Origin: a bacterium UBA2219
GTDB lineage: Bacteria > Desulfobacterota > Deferrimicrobia > Deferrimicrobiales > Deferrimicrobiaceae
Direction: 5' to 3'
DNA length: 13,220 nucleotides
Assembly: GCA_002327765.1 (NCBI GenBank)
Contig: DCUH01000043.1
Location: 46,352 to 59,571 of the forward strand
The notes under the pieces: generated by a model
The model's input: only the letters and a program-made list of their open reading frames with translations
The model's database searches: none
What the model was told of the DNA's origin: nothing
Shown here: one piece after another, positions 6,751 through 13,220 of the stretch
How positions within the stretch are numbered: position 1 is the first letter of the stretch
Layout of the letters: every line of letters starts with the position of its first letter
Position numbers and translations under genes: made by a program

Positions 6751-7337
6751 CCCATGACGCCCTTGGTGGTAAGGACGCCCTTGACCCGCGGGTCGATCCC
6801 CGCCGCCGCGGACATCGCGCGCCCGAACGCCTTGAAGACGGCTTCCACGGTGTGGTGCGCGTTGGAGCCGTACTCCACGTTGACGTGCACGCACACCCCC
6901 GACGACTGCGCGAAGGCCCGGAAGAACTCCTCCACGAGCTCCACGTCGAAGTTCCCCACCTTCTCGCTCGTAAGCGGGCTGCGGAATACCAGGTGCGGCC
7001 GGGCGGAGATGTCAACCGTCACCGCGGCCAGCGCCTCGATCATCGGCACGACCGCGTGCCCGTACCTCGAGATCCCCGTCATGTCCCCGAGCGCCCGCCG
7101 GAACGCCTCCCCCAGGCAGATGCCGACGTCCTCCACCGTGTGATGGTAATCGACCTCGACGTCCCCCTTCGCGAGGACCGTCAGGTCGAACAGCCCGTGC
7201 CGGGAAAAGAGGGTGAGCATGTGGTCGAGGAACGGGACGCCCGTATCGATCCTCGAGGACCCTTCCCCTTCGAGCCGGAGAGACAGCTTGATGCCGGTTT
7301 CCTTCGTCGTCCGCTCCACGGAGCTTTCCCTGGTCAT
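6747..7337 (-). CDS. hisB: Imidazoleglycerol-phosphate dehydratase HisB, monofunctional (196 aa)
   Basis: This enzyme dehydrates imidazole glycerol phosphate to imidazole acetol phosphate using two manganese ions. The duplicated metal-binding motifs are both present: DYHHTVED (H65, H66, E69) and NAHHTVEA (H161, H162, E165). FLDHML around H39 completes the usual set. Length is that of the monofunctional enzyme, with no fused histidinol-phosphatase domain as in E. coli HisB, so the phosphatase step must be supplied elsewhere. The ATG at 7337 overlaps the hisD stop (ATGA), and its own TGA overlaps the hisH GTG. The N-terminus MTRESSVERTTKET is the common one. Confidence 0.96.
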   Translation of the reverse strand: MTRESSVERTTKETGIKLSLRLEGEGSSRIDTGVPFLDHMLTLFSRHGLFDLTVLAKGDVEVDYHHTVEDVGICLGEAFRRALGDMTGISRYGHAVVPMIEALAAVTVDISARPHLVFRSPLTSEKVGNFDVELVEEFFRAFAQSSGVCVHVNVEYGSNAHHTVEAVFKAFGRAMSAAAGIDPRVKGVLTTKGVMG

Positions 7338-8632
7338 CGCCGTTTCCCTTTCTCCTCCAAGCGCAGCCGGACCGCTTCCGCGTGGGCGTCGAGCCCCTCC
7401 TTCCGGGCCAGCCGCACCACGTGGGGGCCGTCGGACCGGAGGGCGGAAACTTCATATGATACCACGTTGGTTTTCTTGAGGAAATCGGCAACTCCGAGCG
7501 GGGAGGCGAAACGGGCGGCACCTCCCGTGGGCAGGGTGTGGTTGATCCCCGCGATGTAGTCGCCCACCGCCACCGGGCTGTACGGCCCCAGGAACGCGGT
7601 CCCGGCGTTGCGGATCCCCTCGAAGGCCTTCCATGGGTCCCGCGTCGAGACGACCAGGTGCTCCGGCGCCAGGCGGTTGACGACGTCGACCCCCTCCCGC
7701 AGCGTCCGGACGATGAAGCCGTCGCCCCGGGGAAGCGACGCCGCCAGGATCGCCTTCCGGGAGAGCCGCCGGGACTGCCGGGAGATCTCCTGCTCCACCT
7801 TCCGGGGGAGCGACTCCGAATCGGTCACCAGCGCGACGTAGGCGTCTTCGTCGTGCTCCGCCTGGGACAGCAGGTCCGCCGCGACGTACGAGGCGTTCGC
7901 GTGCCCGTCGGCCAGCACCACCAGCTCGCTGGGGCCGGCGAGCATGTCGATCCCCACGATCCCGAAGACCTGCCGCTTGGCCTCCGTTACGTACGCGTTT
8001 CCGGGCCCCGCGATCACGTCGACGGCGGGAACGGACCGGGTGCCGTACGCCAGCGCCGCGATCGCCTGGGCGCCGCCGATCCGGTAGACGGCGGAGACGC
8101 CGGCGATCCGCGCCGCCGCCAGCACGACGTCTGGGACTTTTCCCCCGGGCGCGGAGCACGCGGCCACCACCTCGGGAACGCCCGCGACGCGGGCCGGGAT
8201 GGCGTTCATCAGCAGGGTGGATGGGTACGCGGCCTTGCCCCCCGGCACGTAGATCCCCGCGCGGGCGACCGGGTGGACCCGCTGCCCGATCGTCGCGCCG
8301 GGCATGGAGACCCCGTACCCCTTCTCGATCTGCAGGCGGTGGAAATCGGTGATGCGCTCCGCCGCCAGTTCGAGCGACTTCCTCAGCGCCTGCGGGACAC
8401 GCCCCCAGCCCGCATCGATCTCCTTTCGGGGAACTACGAACCCCTTCCCGGCGGGGTCGAACCGGTCGAATTTCCGGGTGTACCCGGCCAGCGCCGCGTC
8501 CCCCCCCTCGCGGATGCGGGCGATGATCTCCGACACCACGGAGGAGACCTTCGCCCCCTCCGTCGCGCCCCGGAGCGACGCCCGCGAGAGCGCCTCCCGG
8601 AAACCCGCCGTCCCCGACCTCACCCAGCGCAT
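7334..8632 (-). CDS. hisD: Histidinol dehydrogenase HisD (432 aa)
   Basis: HisD carries out the last two steps of histidine synthesis, oxidising histidinol to histidine with two NAD+ and a bound zinc. Zinc and catalytic residues can be matched: Q257 and H260 in LLSQAEHDE, E324/H325 in LAPEHL, D358 in VGDYIAG, and H417 near the C-terminus. DMLAGPSEL and the IAGPGNAYVTEAKR motif are intact, and the length is typical. The ATG at 8632 is preceded by GGGGGAAGGG and lies 10 nt after the murA stop. In Geobacter-type clusters I recall hisG sitting between murA and hisD. Here nothing fits in that gap, so hisD is the first his gene and has no leader of its own. Confidence 0.97.
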   Translation of the reverse strand: MRWVRSGTAGFREALSRASLRGATEGAKVSSVVSEIIARIREGGDAALAGYTRKFDRFDPAGKGFVVPRKEIDAGWGRVPQALRKSLELAAERITDFHRLQIEKGYGVSMPGATIGQRVHPVARAGIYVPGGKAAYPSTLLMNAIPARVAGVPEVVAACSAPGGKVPDVVLAAARIAGVSAVYRIGGAQAIAALAYGTRSVPAVDVIAGPGNAYVTEAKRQVFGIVGIDMLAGPSELVVLADGHANASYVAADLLSQAEHDEDAYVALVTDSESLPRKVEQEISRQSRRLSRKAILAASLPRGDGFIVRTLREGVDVVNRLAPEHLVVSTRDPWKAFEGIRNAGTAFLGPYSPVAVGDYIAGINHTLPTGGAARFASPLGVADFLKKTNVVSYEVSALRSDGPHVVRLARKEGLDAHAEAVRLRLEEKGKRR

Positions 8633-8642
8633 CCCTTCCCCC

Positions 8643-9911
8643 CTATTCCTTGACCCGCGCGATATCGGCGCCCAGGTACCGCAGCTTGCTCTCCAGCGTG
8701 TCGTACCCGCGGTCGAGATGGTAGATCCGCAGCACTTCCGTGGTCCCGGACGCGGCCAGCCCCGCCAGCACGAGCGACGCGGAGGCGCGCAGGTCCGTGG
8801 CCATCAAAGGCGCGCCCGACAGCTTCGGCACGCCCTTCACCGCGGCGGTGTTCCCGGACACGTCGATCTGCGCCCCCATGCGGCGCAGCTCCGCCACGTG
8901 CATGAAGCGGTTCTCGAAGATCGTCTCCGAGATGATGCTGAAGCCGTCGCCCAGGCACATGTACGCCATGAACTGCGCCTGCATGTCCGTCGGGAACCCC
9001 GGGTACGGGGCCGTCTTCACGTTCACCGACCGGATCGGGCCGGTCCTCGTGACCCGCACGCCGCCCGGGGTCCCGGTCACCTCGGCGCCGCTTTCCCGCA
9101 GCTTGTCCAGGACCGCACCCATCCGGGAGGGGTCCGCCCCCTCGACGGTCACGTCGCCGCCCGTGATGGCGCCCGCGACGAGCAGCGTCGCCGCCTCGAT
9201 GCGGTCCGCCATCACCTCGTGGCGCGTCCCCCGCAGGGAACGCACGCCGCGGACGACGATCTCGTCGGTGCCGTCCCCCTCGATGTCGGCTCCCATGCGG
9301 CGCAGGAGGCGGGCGAGGTCGCACACCTCGGGTTCGTGGGCCGCGTTGGAAAGGACGGTCGTCCCCTCCGCGAGCGTCGCCGCCATCATCAGGTTCTCCG
9401 TCCCCGTGACGGTCTTCACGTCGAACCGGACGGGGGCGCCCGTGAGCCGGTCCGCCGTCGCCTCGATGTAGCCCTCGGCCAGGGAGGTCTTCGCGCCCAG
9501 CAGCTCCAGCCCTTTCAGATGCTGGTCGATGGGGCGCGCACCGATGGCGCACCCCCCCGGCAGGGAGATCCTCGCCCGGCCATACCGGGCCAGCAGCGGC
9601 CCGAGGACGAGCACGGACGCGCGCATCGTCTTAACGAGGTCGTACGGCGCCTCGGCCGTCGAGGCCGGGACGGGGACGATCCGCAGCGTCTCCCGCCCCG
9701 TCGCGTCGGGGCCGCGCGTCACCTCAGCCCCGAGGATGCCGAGGAGCTTCCCGAACGTGGAGATGTCCCGCAGGGCCGGGACCCCGACGATCTCGACCGG
9801 CCCGTCGGCGAGCAGCGCGGCGGCCATTTCCGGCAGGACGGCGTTCTTGGCCCCCGACGCGCGGCACGACCCCGAAAGGGGGACGCCGCCCTTGATGACG
9901 AAGATGTCCAA
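8643..9911 (-). CDS. murA: UDP-N-acetylglucosamine 1-carboxyvinyltransferase MurA (422 aa)
   Basis: MurA transfers enolpyruvate from PEP to UDP-GlcNAc, the first committed step of peptidoglycan synthesis in the cytoplasm. The N-terminus DIFVIKGGVPLSG is typical. K22/N23 lie in SGAKNAVLP, the PEP-reactive and fosfomycin-target cysteine is C121 in LPGGCAIGARPIDQHL, and the late catalytic aspartate is D309 in FPTDMQAQF. Cysteine rather than aspartate at 121 predicts fosfomycin sensitivity of the enzyme. Length is standard. The start must be the TTG at 9911, since no ATG or GTG is available at the right place. It is only 9 nt after the prmC stop and in the same frame, and the nearest AAGGA abuts the TTG, which is unusually close. 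It ends in TAG. Confidence 0.95.
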   Translation of the reverse strand: MDIFVIKGGVPLSGSCRASGAKNAVLPEMAAALLADGPVEIVGVPALRDISTFGKLLGILGAEVTRGPDATGRETLRIVPVPASTAEAPYDLVKTMRASVLVLGPLLARYGRARISLPGGCAIGARPIDQHLKGLELLGAKTSLAEGYIEATADRLTGAPVRFDVKTVTGTENLMMAATLAEGTTVLSNAAHEPEVCDLARLLRRMGADIEGDGTDEIVVRGVRSLRGTRHEVMADRIEAATLLVAGAITGGDVTVEGADPSRMGAVLDKLRESGAEVTGTPGGVRVTRTGPIRSVNVKTAPYPGFPTDMQAQFMAYMCLGDGFSIISETIFENRFMHVAELRRMGAQIDVSGNTAAVKGVPKLSGAPLMATDLRASASLVLAGLAASGTTEVLRIYHLDRGYDTLESKLRYLGADIARVKE

Positions 9912-9920
9912 TCCTTTTTT

Positions 9921-10778
9921 CTACCGCTCCTGTCCCGGTTTCTCCCAGCCGGCGTAGCGATCGCGCCCCGCGAGGTCCCGGAAAACCCCCAGGAACCGCA
10001 AGGACCCGCAGGGCAGGGAGCCCGTCGCCGCCCCTTGGGAAGCCCCGATCTCGCACCAGAGCTCGCCCCCGGGAGCCAGAAGGCCGTCCGCGCCGGCCGC
10101 CAGGCGCCGGAGGACGGACAGCCCGTCGGGCCCGCCCAGCAGCGCCCCGGGCGGCTCGAAGCCCCTGATCGCCGGGGACAGGCAAGCCCATTCCCCGTCG
10201 GCCACATACGGAGGATTCGAAACCACTACATCAAAACGACCCCCGCATTTCAAGGCGGAATATGCGTCGCAGAGCACGAAGCCGACGCGGGAGGCCACCC
10301 CGTGGCGCTCCGCGTTCCCTCGGGCGGCCCGCAGGGCCCCCGGCGAGACGTCGGTGGCCACGACCCGGGCGCCCGGCACCTCGGCGGCCAGCGTCACGGC
10401 GATCGCGCCGCTCCCCGTGCCAACGTCCAGCGCAAGCGAAAAGCCCGCCCCCTTGCGCCGGAGGACCTCCAACGCGCGCTCCGCGAGCCCTTCCGTCTCC
10501 GGCCGGGGTATCAGGGTGTCCCGGGTCAGGAGGAACTCCCTGCCGTAGAAGTCCCATCCCCCCAGGAGGTACTGGAGCGGCTCGCCGGCCGCCCTGCGCG
10601 CGAGGAGGGGGGCCAGGCGCCCGGCGGCGTCGCCGGTCTCCTCGCCCCCGAGGAGGAACAGCCGCCCGCGGGGGATTCCGGTGACGCGGGAAACGAGGAT
10701 CTCGGCCTCGGAAGGGGCCGCGTCCGGGACGCGGGCCAACTCCCGGCGGCAGTGCGCGAGGAGCAGGGAGAGCAGCAC
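9921..10778 (-). CDS. prmC: Release factor glutamine methyltransferase PrmC/HemK (285 aa)
   Basis: PrmC methylates the glutamine of the GGQ motif in RF1 and RF2, which raises termination efficiency. The SAM-binding motif LDVGTGSGAIAVTL is at about 117-130 and the substrate-glutamine motif SNPPY at 187-191. GEPLQYLLGGWDFYGREF and IPRPETE mark the family's N-terminal to linker region, and it ends with the typical DLAGRDRYAG. Length is normal. The GTG at 10778 lies 2 nt after the prfA stop. GGAAG, overlapping the end of prfA, stands 5 nt before it, so translation is probably coupled to that of its own substrate protein RF1. It ends in TAG. Confidence 0.95.
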   Translation of the reverse strand: MLLSLLLAHCRRELARVPDAAPSEAEILVSRVTGIPRGRLFLLGGEETGDAAGRLAPLLARRAAGEPLQYLLGGWDFYGREFLLTRDTLIPRPETEGLAERALEVLRRKGAGFSLALDVGTGSGAIAVTLAAEVPGARVVATDVSPGALRAARGNAERHGVASRVGFVLCDAYSALKCGGRFDVVVSNPPYVADGEWACLSPAIRGFEPPGALLGGPDGLSVLRRLAAGADGLLAPGGELWCEIGASQGAATGSLPCGSLRFLGVFRDLAGRDRYAGWEKPGQER

Positions 10779-10780
10779 CG

Positions 10781-11831
<1,051 letters not shown>

Positions 11832-11842
<11 letters not shown>

Positions 11843-12767
11843 GTCCGGACTCCGTGACCCTCTCCCCCGAAACGCGCCGGAACGATGCGATCGCGACCTC
11901 GATCTGGCGAAGATCGGGCTCGCGGGTCGTCAGCCGCTGGAACCACAATCCCGGCGCCACGACGGCGCGGAACAGGGGGGAGTCTATCTTGCGGGCAGAC
12001 AGCCGCAGCACCTCGTAGGAGAGCCCCGCGATCGCCGGGATCAGCGGAAGCCGCAGGAGCGCCTTCGCGAGGAGCGAGCTGTCCCTCGGGATGAGGGAAA
12101 AGACCAGGATGCTGATGATCATGACGAAGAGCAGGAAGCTGGTCCCGCACCGCGGGTGCAGGCGCGAGAACGGCCGCACCGATTCGGGCGAAAGCTCCGC
12201 CTTCCCTTCGTAGGCGTGGATCACCTTGTGTTCGGCGCCGTGGTACTCGAAGATCCGGCGGATGTCCTTCATCATCGATATGCCCGCGATGTAGAGGACG
12301 AAGACCAGGACCCGGATCGCGCCGTCCACCAGGTTGAACGCGAGTGAGCCCTCCAGGCCGGAGACCAGTCCGGAGATGAGATGGGTCGCGTACAGCGGCA
12401 GAAGGAAGAACAACCCGACGGCCAGGACCAGCGCCAGCGCCATAGCGCCGGCCATCTCGAGCCCCCCGCCTTCCCTCGCCGCGGCGGGGGCGGTCTTTTC
12501 CTCGTCGGCGATCGCCTCGTCCGCAGAGAACTGCAACGCCTTGTACCCGATAACGAGCATCGCCGCCATCGTCCAAACGCCGCGCACCAGCGGGACCTTC
12601 GCGAAACGCCTCCGGGCGGGGGATTCCGTCAGGGGGAAGTCCCGCACCAGGATCTCGCCGCTGGCCTTCCGGACCGCGACGGCGAACGTCTCGGGGCCCT
12701 TCATCATCACCCCCTCGATGACCGCCTGGCCGCCCAGCACCAGCTCTTTCGGTTCCGCGGACGTCAT
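11832..12767 (-). CDS. DUF1385 family membrane protein, YqhQ-like (311 aa)
   Basis: This is a conserved inner-membrane protein of unknown function. Family motifs are clear: LGGQAVIEGVMMKGP near the N-terminus (11-25), EYHGAEHKVIHAYE (174-187) and FSRLHPRCGTSFLL (200-213). Hydrophobic segments that look membrane-spanning lie at about 104-125, 146-166, 210-227 and 236-256. The conserved HGAEHK and HPRCGTS residues sit next to membrane segments and look like a possible metal or catalytic site, but this is inference. The ATG at 12767 overlaps the thyX stop (ATGA), and the 3' end overlaps prfA by 11 nt. From memory, DUF1385 genes often neighbour prfA/prmC in other phyla too, so the link may be functional. 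No activity should be assigned. Confidence 0.9.
11850..11853 (-). promoter_or_regulatory. Shine-Dalgarno site deciding the prfA TTG start
   Basis: GGAG sits inside the end of the DUF1385 reading frame, 7 nt before the TTG at 11842. It supports this rare start codon. Confidence 0.65.
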
Positions 12768-13220
12768 GCGTCCTTCCCTTTCCCCAGGGCCGCGATCTCT
12801 AGCCGCACCTTCGCGGCCTCCCCGCAGGCCAGCCTGCCCTCCGAGCACTTCCCCCGGACGCACCCGGGGCCGGCCGTCTCGAACAGCAGCGGCGCCTTCT
12901 CCCGGGCGATCGAAAGCATCCGGAGCGCCATCTCCCTGATCTCCCACTGCGCCCGCCGGCACGTCCTTAAGGAAAAGAAGTGGTGGAGCTCCCGGGCGTT
13001 CATCGTGACGAGGATCTTCGTCTCCGTCGCGTTGGGCAGGACGAAGCGCGCGTCCTCCGCGGGGACGCCGGCCTTCCCCAGCTTCGCGTAGAGGCGCGAG
13101 GAGGCGGCCATGTGCCGCTCGAATTCCTTCCGCAGGGCCGGGGCGCTCCCGACGGTCTTCGGTGTCACGTAGCCGAAATCCGCGGTGACGTACCTCTGGC
13201 TCTGCTGGGAGTAGGAGGCG
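12764..13220 (-). CDS. thyX: Flavin-dependent thymidylate synthase ThyX, C-terminal 151 residues; 5' end outside window
   Basis: ThyX makes dTMP from dUMP using FAD, NADPH and methylene-tetrahydrofolate. The visible part begins ASYSQQSQRYV, the end of the ThyX signature (RHRxxSxxxxSxRY type). It continues with ARFVLPNATETKILVTMN and the substrate-binding stretch RTCRRAQWEIREMA. The C-terminal tail carries three cysteines (GPGCVRGKCSEGRLACG), a pattern I recall from other anaerobe ThyX proteins. Its role is not established. The true start lies beyond the right edge; an internal GTG at 13168 would remove the signature motif and is not the start. Its stop overlaps the DUF1385 gene (ATGA). Confidence 0.92.
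   Translation of the reverse strand, partial: ASYSQQSQRYVTADFGYVTPKTVGSAPALRKEFERHMAASSRLYAKLGKAGVPAEDARFVLPNATETKILVTMNARELHHFFSLRTCRRAQWEIREMALRMLSIAREKAPLLFETAGPGCVRGKCSEGRLACGEAAKVRLEIAALGKGKDA

Noticed and set aside
4636..7143. Very long plus-strand open frame (835 codons) opposite hisF-hisA-hisH-hisB
   Set aside because: It is antisense to four clearly recognised genes. High GC makes stops rare on the opposite strand, and the product is arginine/proline/histidine-rich with no family resemblance.
8633..8642. His leader peptide, T-box or attenuator before hisD
   Set aside because: The gap is 10 nt and is filled by the ribosome site of hisD.
13166..13168. GTG at 13168 as the thyX start
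   Set aside because: The frame stays open to the window edge and the ThyX signature end (ASYSQQSQRY) lies upstream of it, so the gene is truncated by the window.

Overview
The window is a densely packed, single-strand stretch of bacterial core genome. Every gene reads on the minus strand, so transcription runs from the right edge to the left. Base composition is strongly GC-rich (roughly two thirds by eye, not counted). The gene families and their order suggest a Desulfobacterota/deltaproteobacterial (Geobacter-like or related) chromosome. That placement rests on remembered synteny and was not searched. I see no phage, IS, CRISPR, tRNA, rRNA or plasmid signature.

Reading in transcription order, the right-hand block (13220 to 3815) is thyX (5' end outside), a DUF1385 membrane-protein gene, prfA (RF1), prmC (RF1/RF2 methyltransferase), murA, then hisD-hisB-hisH-hisA-hisF-hisI and a HIT-family hydrolase gene. 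The genes either overlap (five 4-nt ATGA/GTGA overlaps, one 11-nt overlap) or lie 2-12 nt apart. They look like one long transcription unit mixing dTMP synthesis, translation termination, peptidoglycan synthesis and histidine biosynthesis. hisG, hisE and hisC are absent from it, so those steps must be encoded elsewhere. No his leader peptide or attenuator is visible, because hisD starts 10 nt after murA.

The only sizeable gap (123 nt, 3692-3814) holds a weak terminator-like hairpin for the upstream unit and a good sigma-70-type promoter (TTGACG, 16 nt, TAGAAT). That promoter drives the left-hand block, a macromolecular synthesis operon: rpsU (S21), yqeY (GatB/YqeY-like), dnaG (primase) and rpoD (primary sigma factor, C-terminal part outside the window). 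A strong GC hairpin lies between yqeY and dnaG and could adjust relative expression of S21/YqeY versus primase/sigma.

Alternative starts are frequent: TTG for yqeY, murA and prfA; GTG for dnaG, hisH and prmC. No stretch over 300 nt lacks a gene. I did not find a convincing novel system. The items worth a second look are regulatory or architectural: the yqeY-dnaG hairpin, the in-frame UAG junction between prmC and murA, UAG stops on three successive genes including RF1 itself, and the incomplete his gene set.
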